Positions 26,487 through 40,367 of a DNA stretch of 64,000 nucleotides are shown piece after piece; position 1 is the stretch's first letter; each line of letters starts with the position of its first letter. The stretch covers positions 434,001 to 498,000 of the forward strand of contig NZ_CP052860.1 of NCBI RefSeq assembly GCF_012935715.1. The letters run 5' to 3'. Source of the stretch: Pseudomonas sp. ADAK13. Lineage in GTDB: Bacteria > Pseudomonadota > Gammaproteobacteria > Pseudomonadales > Pseudomonadaceae. The translations under genes were made by a program, and so were the position numbers. The notes below the pieces were generated by a model that searched no databases, was not told the DNA's origin, and saw only the letters and a program-made list of their open reading frames with translations.

Positions 26487-27833
26487 TTAATTGATCTGGA
26501 AAGGATAAACCGAGCCCAGTTTAAGGATTTGCGTCAGTTCATCCAGTGCCGTCCGGCACTCAAGCAGCAATTGCGGGTCAGCCAGGTCGGTTTCCCGCAG
26601 GCTGTCGCGGTAGTGCTTGTCGACCCATTGGGTGAGCGTGTCGTACAACGGCGCCGTCATGATAACCCCTGGGTTGACCGCCGCCAGTTCGGTTTCATTC
26701 AAGGCCACGCGCAAGCGCAGGCACGCGGGGCCACCGCCGTTCTGCATGCTTTGCTTGAGGTCGAAGACTTTGACTTCGCGGATCAGCCCGCCGGAAGACG
26801 TCAGGCCTTGCAGGTACTGCCAGACGCGCTCGTTGGCGCGGCATTCTTCCGGCACGATCAGCAGCATCGAGCCGTCGGCGCGGGTCAGCAACTGGCTGTT
26901 GAACAGGTAGGAACGCACCGCGTCTTCCACACCGACCTGGGCCCGGGGCACGCAGATCGACTGGAAATTGCCGCCGAGCTTGCCGAGTTTGCCCTGCAGC
27001 TCGCCGAGCATCTGTTCGGTATTGAGGAACGCATCTTCGTGATAGAACAGCACTTCGCCGTTGCCCACCGCGATCACGTCGTTGTGGAACACACCGGCAT
27101 CAATCACCGCCGGGTTCTGCTGGGCGTAGACCACGCCGTCATCCCGCAGGCCGTGCAGGCGGGCGACCGCCTGGGAAGCTTCGAGGGTCTGGCGCGCCGG
27201 GTACTTTTGCGGCGCCGGGTAGCGGGTATCGAACGCGCTGCGGCCGAACACGAAAAACTCTACGCCCGCCTCGCCATAGTCACGGCAGAAACGGGTGTGG
27301 TTGGCCGCGCCTTCGTCGCCGAACTGTGCCACTGCCGGCAAGGCCGCGTGGTGGGCGAAGTGTTTTTGATCGGCAAACATCGCCCCCAGCACGCGGCTGG
27401 TGGTCGGGTGTTCGATGCTGCGGTGGTATTTGCAGTTGAGGTTGGCGGCAGTGAAATGCACGCGGCCATCGGCGGTGTCGGCGCTTGGGCTGACAGTCGC
27501 GGCATTGGCCACCCACATGCTCGACGCCGAGCAACTGGCGACCAGCAACGGCATGGCCTGCCTGGCCGCTTGCTGGATGACTTGCGCGTCGGTGCCGGCA
27601 AAACCAAGGCTGCGCAAGGCGGCCACATCAGGACGCTCCTGGGGCGCCAGCACACCTTGCACGAAGCCCATTTCCATCAGGGCTTTCATCTTCGCCAGGC
27701 CCTGCAACGCCGCTTCCTTCGGGTTGGAAGACTGCTGGCTGTTGCTCTGGGACGCGACGTTGCCGTAGGACAAACCGCCGTAGTTATGGGTCGGCCCCAC
27801 GAGACCGTCAAAATTGACTTCACAGGATTTCAT
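26487..27833 (-). CDS. astB: N-succinylarginine dihydrolase (AruB/AstB)
   Basis: 448 residues from the ATG at 27833 ([20 protein letters not shown]), with GGAG upstream; the longer frame runs into a REP element. It hydrolyses N2-succinylarginine to succinylornithine, CO2 and ammonia. It has the guanidino-modifying beta/alpha propeller fold, with [20 protein letters not shown] and the catalytic Cys in [16 protein letters not shown]. It lies between astD and the PA0900-like gene. Confidence 0.96.
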   Translation of the reverse strand: MKSCEVNFDGLVGPTHNYGGLSYGNVASQSNSQQSSNPKEAALQGLAKMKALMEMGFVQGVLAPQERPDVAALRSLGFAGTDAQVIQQAARQAMPLLVASCSASSMWVANAATVSPSADTADGRVHFTAANLNCKYHRSIEHPTTSRVLGAMFADQKHFAHHAALPAVAQFGDEGAANHTRFCRDYGEAGVEFFVFGRSAFDTRYPAPQKYPARQTLEASQAVARLHGLRDDGVVYAQQNPAVIDAGVFHNDVIAVGNGEVLFYHEDAFLNTEQMLGELQGKLGKLGGNFQSICVPRAQVGVEDAVRSYLFNSQLLTRADGSMLLIVPEECRANERVWQYLQGLTSSGGLIREVKVFDLKQSMQNGGGPACLRLRVALNETELAAVNPGVIMTAPLYDTLTQWVDKHYRDSLRETDLADPQLLLECRTALDELTQILKLGSVYPFQIN

Positions 27834-27905
27834 CGGCGAGGCTCCACGAACATCTGTATTTTTATAGGCATCAAGTGCAGATCTGTATCTGTTAACCCGA
27901 TCAAG

Positions 27906-27992
27906 TGTAGGAGCTGGCTTGCCTGCGATGCAGACGACTCGGCCTTTCAACTGGACCGAGGGGATGCCATCGCAGGCAAGCCAGCTCCCACA
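27906..27992. repeat. REP-type inverted repeat (REPIN) between astD and astB
   Basis: TGTAGGAGCTGGCTTGCCTG and CAGGCAAGCCAGCTCCCACA arms around a variable centre. It lies inside the aru operon. Confidence 0.9.
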
Positions 27993-28009
27993 TTAGATCA
28001 GTGTCACTT

Positions 28010-30501
<2,492 letters not shown>

Positions 30502-30550
30502 GCTATCTCCTCAAACGGGCCGCTGTTGTCAGCCACCCGCGAAACTCTGT

Positions 30551-31570
30551 TTATACCGCTACCAGGCGCACGCTCGCGCCTTCGCCAACGCCCAGGGCCT
30601 CGGCGGTTTCCAGGTCCAGGGTCACTGGCTTTCCGGGCGCGTAGTCCAGCTCCAGCATCACTGCGCGGTAATCCTGCAACTGGCCGTTGCTGACCAGGTA
30701 CTGGCGGCCGACACCCTTGGCCATCTCGCCGATCTTCACCGGCACCACACGGCTCTGAGCGATCGAGCGAATGCCCGATACCCGTGCGTGCAGCGTGGGG
30801 CCGCCGTCGAAGATGTCGATGTAATGGTCGGTCTCGAAGCCTTCGCGCATCAGGATGTCGAAGGTGATCTGCGCCCGCGGGTGCACCTGGCCCATGGCTT
30901 CCTGGGCGGCGTCCGGCAACAGCGGCACGTAGATCGGGTAATGCGGCATCAGTTCGGCAAGGAAGGTCCGGCTCTTCAACCCGCACAGGCGTTCGGCGGC
31001 AGCGTAGTTGAGGTCGAAGAAGTTGCGGCCAATCGCATCCCAGAACGGCGAATCACCGTTCTCGTCGCTGTAGCCCACGATCTCGGTCACCACCGAATCC
31101 GCAAAACGCTCCGGGTGGCCGGCCACGAACAGCAGGCGGCCACGGGAGTTGAGTTCCGACCACGGCGAACCCACCAGCTCCGGCACCACGTAGAAACTGG
31201 TCAACAAGCTGTTGCCGGTCAGGTCGTGGCACTGCGAAAGCACGTGGATCTTGTTGTGGATCTTCAGCTCGCGGGAGGCGTGCACGAAGGTTTCGTTACG
31301 GAAGCTGTAGAACGGTTCCGAGTAGCCAGCCGAAGCGACGATGGCCGAGCAGCCCACCAGCTTGCCGGCGGCGGTGTCTTCCAGGACGAAGAAATAGCTT
31401 TCTTCACCGTTGAAGCTGACCTCGGCGGCGAAGGACGCTTCGCTTGCGGCGATCTTGTCGCTCAGGCGTTCGACATCATCCGGCAAGGAGGTGACACCAA
31501 TCGGGCTGTCCGCAGCCAGACGCTGTACCTCGCCCAGATCAGCCATTTGCGCGGGGCGCATCACCAGCAT
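30551..31570 (-). CDS. aruF: Arginine/ornithine succinyltransferase, alpha subunit (AruF)
   Basis: 339 residues and paralogous to AruG. MLVMRPAQMADLGEVQRLAA and EIVGYSDENGDSPFWDAIGR match the family. In P. aeruginosa AruF and AruG form the heteromeric enzyme, with specificity for both arginine and ornithine; that is established knowledge. It follows aruC with a REP element between them. Confidence 0.95.
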   Translation of the reverse strand: MLVMRPAQMADLGEVQRLAADSPIGVTSLPDDVERLSDKIAASEASFAAEVSFNGEESYFFVLEDTAAGKLVGCSAIVASAGYSEPFYSFRNETFVHASRELKIHNKIHVLSQCHDLTGNSLLTSFYVVPELVGSPWSELNSRGRLLFVAGHPERFADSVVTEIVGYSDENGDSPFWDAIGRNFFDLNYAAAERLCGLKSRTFLAELMPHYPIYVPLLPDAAQEAMGQVHPRAQITFDILMREGFETDHYIDIFDGGPTLHARVSGIRSIAQSRVVPVKIGEMAKGVGRQYLVSNGQLQDYRAVMLELDYAPGKPVTLDLETAEALGVGEGASVRLVAV

Positions 31571-31660
31571 GGTGTCACTCCTTAACTCGAAAACTCACAG
31601 AGGGAAAAATGCCGGACAGGGGGAACTGCCTACACAGGACTTATTGTGTAAGCAGATCCA

Positions 31661-31751
31661 TGTGGGAGCCGGGCTTGCCCGCGATGACGGTGTGTCAGTC
31701 AGCACAGATGTTGCCTGTGGCACCGCCATCGCAGGCAAGCCAGCTCCCACA
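31661..31751. repeat. REP-type inverted repeat (REPIN) between aruC and aruF
   Basis: One arm is TGTGGGAGCCGGGCTTGCCC, a variant of the TGTGGGAGCTGGCTTGCCTG arm. The other is the common CAGGCAAGCCAGCTCCCACA. The arms therefore come from two subtypes. Confidence 0.88.
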
Positions 31752-31815
31752 CTTGATCCGGTCCGGCCTTAAAATTTTTGTTCGACGCCAGGATCGCCAG
31801 GCGCCGAACGGTCCA

Positions 31816-33135
<1,320 letters not shown>

Positions 33136-33165
33136 TTATAGCGCCAACCCGTGATTTTCGCGGGT

Positions 33166-33181
33166 TTACGCCAATGCGACA
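33166..33181 (-). promoter_or_regulatory. ArgR-like half-site upstream of aruC (distal)
   Basis: The minus strand reads TGTCGCATTGGCGTAA, a second exact fit to TGTCGC-N8-AA. Arginine-bound ArgR activates aru in P. aeruginosa. The rest of the 314-base gap up to 33350 holds no gene. Confidence 0.65.
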
Positions 33182-33350
33182 AATAGCATCGCAATGGCGC
33201 AGTTTAAACCGCCCGGCGTGGTTATGGGCGCCGTTGGCCGTAATTGATTTGGACCGGCGGCTGCGAGCGCCAATGCGCAACTATGTAGCTCCCGGGCAGG
33301 CGACTGCTTTGTGAAAGTGTTGATCTCATCCGCGTAAAAGGAAAGGCGCC

Positions 33351-36300
33351 ATGCCTGGCATCGACGATCAACGTTTCTCCCCTGATGTTGCAGAACAGCC
33401 CGACAGCCATTATCAACTGCTGGCCCAGGCCACTCCCGAATGGCTGGTGCTCGCCTCTGTGAACCGCCGCGCACGACTCAAGAACGCCACGCCTCATGTC
33501 AAGCCCTGGTACAAAACCGCCACCGGCGAGCAGCACCGCCAGTTACGCATGCACACCGCCAGCCACTGGACCGCGCAAAACCAGGTCGAGCAACGCCTGG
33601 CATCGCTTCAAGACGTCAACGCGTTCGCCGCCCCCTTGCTGGCCGCAGCCCTGAAAAGCCGGTTCGGGCTCACGCTGGACGTCAGGGCCACATTTTTGCG
33701 CTTGTACATCCCCGCCACCATTCCCTGGTTTACGGTTAAAACCGGCGCCGCGCGCACCTGGACCGTTTCGCTGCTGGACGCCGCGCTGCACAACTTCGAG
33801 GCCAGCGAGACCCGGCCCGACGCCTTCGAGGCCGCCAGCACGTTCATTACTCAGCCCGATGCACGTGGCCACTTCCAGGTATTGCCCGAGATCAACCGCA
33901 GCCTGTCTATCCCCGCGTTTACCCAACTGTGCAGAACCCTGGATATCGGTGCGCAGTACAAAATCTACCTGGAAGAGAACCTGGGCATCACCAATGGCCT
34001 GGTCGCGACGGTTCTGCAACGCGAAGTCAGGGCGAGTGAGCGTGCCGCACTGGAGGCCGCGTTAAAGCTGGCCCATATGAAGGGCGACCTGGACGGTTCT
34101 ATTTATGAGGCGTTGCAGGGCGTGCTTGATGGCCGGCCCGGCATGCAGATGGCGGGCAAGCCTGTGCATTGCCATGACCTGAGCATGATGTCTGCGCGAC
34201 TGACCGCGATTGTGCTCTTCGCACCCGACCTGGAGCGCCATCTCGCCACGGTGCCGGTGGTGGCCTACGTCCCGGACGACCCGGAACACCCCATCAAGCA
34301 ATACGCCTCGACGGGCGCTCTGTGTGCCGAACTCACCCGGCAACTGCGCGACAGGGACTATCAACATTTCTTCAGCCGGTTCGTCGCCCACGAAGACCGT
34401 GGGTTCTTTTTCGCCAACCTCAACGACCGCCTGAGCAAGATCACCTGGCACCCTCACAACCCTGCCGACCCGCAACCCACCTGGCGCGAAACCCCGCAGG
34501 CCCGGCCCAACCTGCAACTGAGTGCGCCGGGGTTTTCCGGTGATTTATTGACGCATGTGTATCAGCAAAAGCTCAACAAGATCCTCAATGACGCCCAAGT
34601 CATCGCCGTTTCCACCGCCCGGGTCGACCAGAAAGCGCGCTGGGAGCAGTGGGATTCGTTCCAGAAAATCGCCACAACGCTGCTTGATATCGCCGCGCTG
34701 GTGGTTGCTCCGCTGGTGCCAGTACTGGGAGAACTGATGATGGCCTACATGGCCTATCAACTGCTGGATGAAACCTTCGAAGGCATCGTCGACTGGGCGC
34801 AAGGCCAAACCACTGAAGCCTTTGAGCACCTGATGGGCATGGTCGAGGCGTTGGTGCAACTGGGTACCTTCGGTGCGGGCGCAGCGATTGTCGCCGGTGA
34901 GTTTAGAGCGCTGTTACCGCAACGTACGGTCACCTTCATCGACAGTTTCAAACCGGTTCAGGCTCCCAACGGCAAACCTCTGTACTGGAAGCCTGACCTG
35001 AAACCCTATGAGCGCAAAGTCAAGCTCCCCGAACACTCAACCCCCAACAAACAAGGTATCCATCAACACCTGGACCAGGCCGTGATCCGCCTGAACGAGA
35101 CCCCCTACGTGCTGAATAAATCACCCGGCGATGACGACTTCTCGCTGTTGCATCCGGGCCGCCCCGACGCCTATCAACCCAAAGCCTGGCACAACCAAAC
35201 CGGCGCCTGGCAAACCGAGCTTGATCACCCCTTGTACTGGGACACAGACACACTGCTGCGTCGGCTGGGGCACACGGCAAGCACCTTCAGCCGCGAGGAA
35301 CTGGAGCAGATACGACGTGTGAGCAACACCCCTGAAAACGTGCTGCGCCAGGTGCATGTTCAGCGCGAGCCCACCCCCGTGCTGCTGGAGGACACACTCA
35401 AGCGCTTCAAGATCGAGCAAGACATTTCGGCCTTCATCGAACAAATGAACAGCGACGATCCGGTGGTGTATAGCAATGCGTCCCCCCTGACTCAACTGCA
35501 ATTACTCTGCGACAGCGGCATCTGGCCCGAAACCAGAACGCTGCAAGTGGTCGATGCCAGAGGCCAGATACTGTGGCAGTACGCGCCCCGCCAGAACGTC
35601 CCACGGGTGCGGATCAGCCAGGCGCAACTCACCAGCGGCGACTTGCCGAGAACCTTGCTTTTGTCATTGGATGAGCCTGAGATCAAGACACTGTTGGGCG
35701 AGGCGTTTGGTCAACCGCCCCGAGCGCTTGAGGTGCGCGCCCGCCTACTCAGGAAAAAAATTGCACAGACCGCCGAAGCACAAAAAACCAACCTGTTCGA
35801 GTCGCGCTACAGGGCCGCGAACCCACCCGAGCACGGCGCCGCTCAGCGACTGATGGACAGTAAACCCGGGCTCCCGGCCTCGGTAGCCAATGTGCTGCTG
35901 GAGCAGGCCAGCGACCTGGAGCGGGCAGAACTTCGCAGCGCAAAAATCCCCAAGCGCCTGGACCAACTGGCCAGCTGGGCACGCCAGGAAACCCGCTTGA
36001 ACCGCGCCTATGAAGGCCTGTACCTCAACGCCCCGACAAACCTGGACACCCACACCCTGGCCCTGCATTCCCTGCCAGAGTTGCCGGGATGGTCGGGCAA
36101 TGTTCGCCTGGAAGTGCGTGAACACACCTTCAGCGGCGCCCTGCGCGACAGTATTGGCAACGCCACCGCAAAGGAACGCAAAGTACTGGTGCATGAGGAG
36201 GGTCAATATCAGGCCTACGACAACGAAGGCCTGCACCTGCAGGGCGATTCCGATTTTTACACGGCGGTGCTGCAAGCCCTGCCCGACAACGAGCGCAATG

Positions 36301-38345
36301 CACTCAACCTTCACATCCGGCAAGGTCCACAACTACGCCAAGCCCTCGCCAGGGTGGCCTTGCCCCGTGACCGGCTGCGGCCCAATCTCGAGCGCCACCC
36401 CGTCAGACCACCCGCCACCGGTCAAATCCCAAGGCTGCCAGGCGGCCTCAAGGGTTATCCGGAACCCCACCCGCCGATGCCCGCAGTGGGTGCTCCACTG
36501 TCTTTGCTCCAGCGCGCACAAGCGCTCTATCCCGCCGACACGCCAGAGCAAAACACACTATTGCTGCAGCGCCTGAATCGTCTCCCGGGCGGTGCATTGC
36601 CACAGTTGGAGCAACTGCACGTGGAATACGCACGACTGTCCCGGGATATGGCGGATTGGCGTAGAGACATCCCCCGCACCGATCCACAAACACACGCCCC
36701 GCTTTCCGCTGACACCTACGCCTATGAACAGCAAAAACGTGGCGTACTGGCCGAGCAGATCCAACGCTGCTGGCGCCGGGAAACCGAGCCTGCCATGAAT
36801 GAAGATGGCGAAATTGTCGGCTATAGCCTGGTGTACGAAGAACCCATCATGGGGCAACTGCCCACACTGACAGCCAACTTCGAGCATGTCTCGACACTCG
36901 GCTTGATGGGTGATGAAGGCACCTCGGGCGTCCTGGGGTTTATCCAGCACTTTCGCAATCTGCGAACCCTGGAATTGCGCGGCATGCCGCTGGGGGTTTT
37001 TCCCGATCAATTGGCGATGATGCCGCACCTGACCGAACTGGTGCTCGACAACTGCAACGTTCAACTGACCGGGCAGAGCCTGGCAGCGCTGTCGTCGATG
37101 ACGCGCCTGGAATCCCTGGACCTGTTCAACAATCCGCTGGGCAGAGTACCGAGTGTCGAAGCGATGCCCAGCCTCAAGTACCTGGACCTGTCCTCCACCG
37201 GGATTGACCAAATCCCGGCCGGCTTACTCACACGCCCCAGGCTTGAAAGTGCAATTCTCAACAACAACCGCATCGCCGAATTGCCCGATGCGATATTCGA
37301 ACTGTCGGGCGCGATCAGTGAAGGGTTAGACCTGGAGAACAACCCCTTCCCCGAGCCCCTCATCGCGCGTATCAAACAGCATTTCCAGCACACCGGGGAA
37401 CGCTGGGAAACGACTGCGCCATGGCCAGACATCAACAGCCTCAAAGCACTCTATCCGACCTTCAGCACCCACGAATGCAACCTGTTCATCTTCAACATGC
37501 CCGGCAGTCTCGAAGCCGGTCGACTGGAACTGAGCCGCCTGGGCGCCGAGTACGAAAAACTGACAGCAGACCTGCAAGAGTGGCAAATCAGCGTTCCCAC
37601 GCACCACCCCATCCTGGGCACGGAACTCCCGCAGCAGGTTCGCGCGCAGGAGCAAGTCAAACGCCAGGCGCTCAAGGAATTGCTGGAAGCCTGCTGGCGC
37701 CGGGAACTTTCAACGGATGACGCCGACGACGGCCCCACCCTCACCCACGAGCTGAGTTACACCACCACGCTGCTGGGGGATTTCCCCACCGTGACCGCCA
37801 ATTTTGATCATGTGACACTGCTGTCGCTATACGGCGAAGACGCCACCAGCGGCATCGGCCACTTTCTTGAAAGCTTCCCCAGGCTCAGAAGCCTTTCCAT
37901 CCAGGGCTACCGGCTGCAACGCATCCCCGAGCAAGTCTTCCGGCTGGCACGCTTGCGTGAACTGATCCTGCCACACGGCGATATACACCTCACTGTTGAG
38001 TCGAACAACGCGCTGGCAGACCTGCACCAGCTGACCTATCTGGACTTGAGCGACAATGTGTTGAGCCTCACGCCGCGGCTGGGCAAGATGCAGCAACTGG
38101 CGATCCTGGACTTGCAATCCACCGGTATCCAGCAGGTACCACAAGGGCTGTTTTCATTGAGGAACATCGTCGCCGCCGACCTCAGGGACAATGCGATCCG
38201 GCATATCGACAGCGGCATCCTGGAAATGCCCGTGCCCAACTTCAACGCAATACTATGGGACGGGAATCCACTGTCGAGGCCAAGCCTGGCCAACCTTCGA
38301 CGTTATGCACAACGCCACCGCATGGACCTGCCGACCGAGCAATAA
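33351..38345 (+). CDS. Giant DUF6543/leucine-rich-repeat protein, probable toxin or effector
   Basis: 1664 residues, without a signal peptide. Residues about 30-560 match the DUF6543 dermonecrotic-toxin-like region of Pseudomonas effectors (ARLTAIVLFAPDLERHLATV, FFSRFVAHEDRGFFFANL). Two hydrophobic stretches lie near 450-520. Residues about 1050-1340 hold a helical segment ending CWRRE and an LRR block (LESLDLFNNPLGRVP, LKYLDLSSTGIDQIP). A second helical-plus-LRR module follows at about 1363-1645 and is clearly a divergent copy of the first. Related proteins often end in an NEL ubiquitin-ligase domain with a catalytic Cys; here the protein stops about 20 residues after the LRRs, so none is present. 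It is a single gene with AGGAAAGG upstream, and it ends 3 bases from the convergent argR. Confidence 0.85.
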   Translation: MPGIDDQRFSPDVAEQPDSHYQLLAQATPEWLVLASVNRRARLKNATPHVKPWYKTATGEQHRQLRMHTASHWTAQNQVEQRLASLQDVNAFAAPLLAAALKSRFGLTLDVRATFLRLYIPATIPWFTVKTGAARTWTVSLLDAALHNFEASETRPDAFEAASTFITQPDARGHFQVLPEINRSLSIPAFTQLCRTLDIGAQYKIYLEENLGITNGLVATVLQREVRASERAALEAALKLAHMKGDLDGSIYEALQGVLDGRPGMQMAGKPVHCHDLSMMSARLTAIVLFAPDLERHLATVPVVAYVPDDPEHPIKQYASTGALCAELTRQLRDRDYQHFFSRFVAHEDRGFFFANLNDRLSKITWHPHNPADPQPTWRETPQARPNLQLSAPGFSGDLLTHVYQQKLNKILNDAQVIAVSTARVDQKARWEQWDSFQKIATTLLDIAALVVAPLVPVLGELMMAYMAYQLLDETFEGIVDWAQGQTTEAFEHLMGMVEALVQLGTFGAGAAIVAGEFRALLPQRTVTFIDSFKPVQAPNGKPLYWKPDLKPYERKVKLPEHSTPNKQGIHQHLDQAVIRLNETPYVLNKSPGDDDFSLLHPGRPDAYQPKAWHNQTGAWQTELDHPLYWDTDTLLRRLGHTASTFSREELEQIRRVSNTPENVLRQVHVQREPTPVLLEDTLKRFKIEQDISAFIEQMNSDDPVVYSNASPLTQLQLLCDSGIWPETRTLQVVDARGQILWQYAPRQNVPRVRISQAQLTSGDLPRTLLLSLDEPEIKTLLGEAFGQPPRALEVRARLLRKKIAQTAEAQKTNLFESRYRAANPPEHGAAQRLMDSKPGLPASVANVLLEQASDLERAELRSAKIPKRLDQLASWARQETRLNRAYEGLYLNAPTNLDTHTLALHSLPELPGWSGNVRLEVREHTFSGALRDSIGNATAKERKVLVHEEGQYQAYDNEGLHLQGDSDFYTAVLQALPDNERNALNLHIRQGPQLRQALARVALPRDRLRPNLERHPVRPPATGQIPRLPGGLKGYPEPHPPMPAVGAPLSLLQRAQALYPADTPEQNTLLLQRLNRLPGGALPQLEQLHVEYARLSRDMADWRRDIPRTDPQTHAPLSADTYAYEQQKRGVLAEQIQRCWRRETEPAMNEDGEIVGYSLVYEEPIMGQLPTLTANFEHVSTLGLMGDEGTSGVLGFIQHFRNLRTLELRGMPLGVFPDQLAMMPHLTELVLDNCNVQLTGQSLAALSSMTRLESLDLFNNPLGRVPSVEAMPSLKYLDLSSTGIDQIPAGLLTRPRLESAILNNNRIAELPDAIFELSGAISEGLDLENNPFPEPLIARIKQHFQHTGERWETTAPWPDINSLKALYPTFSTHECNLFIFNMPGSLEAGRLELSRLGAEYEKLTADLQEWQISVPTHHPILGTELPQQVRAQEQVKRQALKELLEACWRRELSTDDADDGPTLTHELSYTTTLLGDFPTVTANFDHVTLLSLYGEDATSGIGHFLESFPRLRSLSIQGYRLQRIPEQVFRLARLRELILPHGDIHLTVESNNALADLHQLTYLDLSDNVLSLTPRLGKMQQLAILDLQSTGIQQVPQGLFSLRNIVAADLRDNAIRHIDSGILEMPVPNFNAILWDGNPLSRPSLANLRRYAQRHRMDLPTEQ

Positions 38346-38348
38346 AGC

Positions 38349-39329
38349 CTAGCCGCGTTCGGACGGCACCGACGACAACTCGAACGGGCTGCTGCTGCGG
38401 CGCTGGTTACGGTCTTCACGGGGGGTGGCGCCAAAGAAGTTGCGGTAGGCGCTGGAGAAGTGCGGCCCCGAGGAGAAGCCGCACGACAGGCCGATCTGGA
38501 TGATCGACTTGCTGGTTTGCATGAGCATCTGGCGGGCCTTGTTCAGGCGCAATTCCAGGTAGTACTGGCTGGGAACACGATTGAGGTATTGCTTGAAGAT
38601 GCGCTCGAGCTGTCGTCGGGACACGCACACATGCTGGGCGATTTCGTCGGTGGTCAGCGGTTCTTCGATGTTGGCTTCCATCAGCAACACGGCCTGGGTC
38701 AGCTTTGGATGGCTGGAGCCCAGGCGGTTTTGCAGCGGGATACGCTGGCGCTCGCCGCCTTCGCGGATGCGCTCCACCACCAGTTCCTCCGAGACGGCGC
38801 CCGCCAGTTCGGCACCGTGATCACGGGCCAGCACCGCCAGCAGCAGGTCGAGTACCGACATGCCACCGCAGGCGGTCAGGCGGTCACGGTCCCAGTCGAA
38901 CAGATGGCTGGTGGCGATGACCTTGGGGAAACGCTCGGCGAAATCGTCCTGCCAGCGCCAGTGCACGGCGGCGCGATAACCGTCGAGCAAACCCAGTTGT
39001 GCCAACGGGTAAACACCGGCCGACAAACCGCCAATCACGCAACCGGCGCGCACCAGTTGTTTGAGTGCGGTGCTGAGCTGGGACGCGATGACGGTCGGCG
39101 GCTCATCCGCCAGCAGGAACAGCTTTTGAAAGCCTTCCAGCTTGCCGGCCCACGGCTCACCCGGCAGTTGCCAGGCGCCGTCGACTGGCGGTTCGGCCTG
39201 CAAAAACGAGAGTTCGTACACCACGTCCGGATGCACCCGCTGAGCAACGCGCAAGGCCTCCTCAGCCAGCGCAAGCGTCAGTGCTTTAGTGCTGGGCCAA
39301 ATCAGGAAACCAATTCGATGGGCAGTCAT
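38349..39329 (-). CDS. argR: Arginine-responsive AraC-family regulator ArgR
   Basis: 326 residues. The N-terminal DJ-1/PfpI-like ligand domain (RIGFLIWPSTKALTLALA, CVIGGLSAGVYPLAQLGLL) is followed by a C-terminal AraC DNA-binding domain with two HTH motifs (TTDEIAQHVCVSRRQLERIF and SIIQIGLSCGFSSGPHFSSA). It controls arginine catabolism and transport in Pseudomonas. Its place after aotP matches P. aeruginosa. A REP element separates it from aotP. Confidence 0.93.
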   Translation of the reverse strand: MTAHRIGFLIWPSTKALTLALAEEALRVAQRVHPDVVYELSFLQAEPPVDGAWQLPGEPWAGKLEGFQKLFLLADEPPTVIASQLSTALKQLVRAGCVIGGLSAGVYPLAQLGLLDGYRAAVHWRWQDDFAERFPKVIATSHLFDWDRDRLTACGGMSVLDLLLAVLARDHGAELAGAVSEELVVERIREGGERQRIPLQNRLGSSHPKLTQAVLLMEANIEEPLTTDEIAQHVCVSRRQLERIFKQYLNRVPSQYYLELRLNKARQMLMQTSKSIIQIGLSCGFSSGPHFSSAYRNFFGATPREDRNQRRSSSPFELSSVPSERG

Positions 39330-39421
39330 GGAGTGCTATCCGAAGCGAAAAACAGTAATGAAGACAAAGGCCAATGCTAGCCCGTAAACCAACACAAATC
39401 TCAAAACATATAGAGATCTAA

Positions 39422-39510
39422 TGTGGGAGCTGGCTTGCCTGCGATGGCGGCATGTCTGTGCCAGAGAGGCAAACTGACCCACCGCTATCGCAGGCAAGCC
39501 AGCTCCCACA
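39422..39510. repeat. REP-type inverted repeat (REPIN) upstream of argR
   Basis: TGTGGGAGCTGGCTTGCCTG and CAGGCAAGCCAGCTCCCACA arms around a variable centre, in the aotP-argR gap. Confidence 0.9.
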
Positions 39511-39575
39511 GGGGATCGGGGCCAGCCTTAAAGCTGTGAAGCTTGCACTAATTCAGTGCATAAAAGCAGTTCTGT

Positions 39576-40340
39576 TTACTTCAAGCTGCCGGAAAGAAAC
39601 TGCTGCAAACGCTCAGACTGCGGGTTAACCAGCACTTCGCGCGGGTTGCCACGTTCTTCGACGATGCCTTTGTGCAGGAACACCAGTTGGTTGGAGACTT
39701 CACGGGCGAAGCCCATTTCGTGGGTCACCACCACCATGGTCCGGCCTTCCTGGGCCAGGTCCTGCATCACTTTGAGCACTTCGCCCACCAGTTCCGGGTC
39801 GAGGGCCGAGGTGGGCTCGTCAAACAGCATCACCTCAGGTTCCATCGCCAACGCACGGGCAATCGCCACACGCTGCTGCTCGCCACCGGACATGTGGCCG
39901 GGGAACGCATCCTTACGATGGCCCACCCCCACTTTAGCCAGGTAGTGCTCGGCCTTTTCCCGGGCGTCTTTTTTCGACATGCCGAGGACGTGCACCGGCG
40001 CTTCCATGACGTTTTCCAGCGCCGTCATGTGGGACCACAGGTTGAAATGCTGGAACACCATCGACAGCCGCGAACGCATGCGTTGCAGCTGTTTGGGGTC
40101 CGCGGCCTTCATGGCGCCGTCTTTGTTGGCCACCAGTTTCAGCTCTTCGTTGTTGAGCAGAATCTTGCCGGCGTGGGGTTGCTCCAGCAGGTTGATGCAG
40201 CGCAAAAAGGTACTTTTGCCCGAACCACTGGACCCGATGATGCTGATCACATCACCGGCCGCGGCGGCCAGGGACACACCTTTGAGCACTTCATGACTGC
40301 CATAGCGTTTATGCAGGTCTTGGACTTCAAGTTTGTACAT
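39576..40340 (-). CDS. aotP: Arginine/ornithine ABC transporter ATP-binding protein AotP
   Basis: 254 residues from the ATG at 40340 ([20 protein letters not shown]); a GTG at 40355 is also in frame. Walker [14 protein letters not shown], signature [15 protein letters not shown] and Walker [13 protein letters not shown] are intact. It energises import of arginine and ornithine with AotQ and AotM. It is the last transport gene of the operon. Confidence 0.94.
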   Translation of the reverse strand: MYKLEVQDLHKRYGSHEVLKGVSLAAAAGDVISIIGSSGSGKSTFLRCINLLEQPHAGKILLNNEELKLVANKDGAMKAADPKQLQRMRSRLSMVFQHFNLWSHMTALENVMEAPVHVLGMSKKDAREKAEHYLAKVGVGHRKDAFPGHMSGGEQQRVAIARALAMEPEVMLFDEPTSALDPELVGEVLKVMQDLAQEGRTMVVVTHEMGFAREVSNQLVFLHKGIVEERGNPREVLVNPQSERLQQFLSGSLK

Positions 40341-40367
40341 GCGGTCGGTTCTCACAAAAACAGTTGG

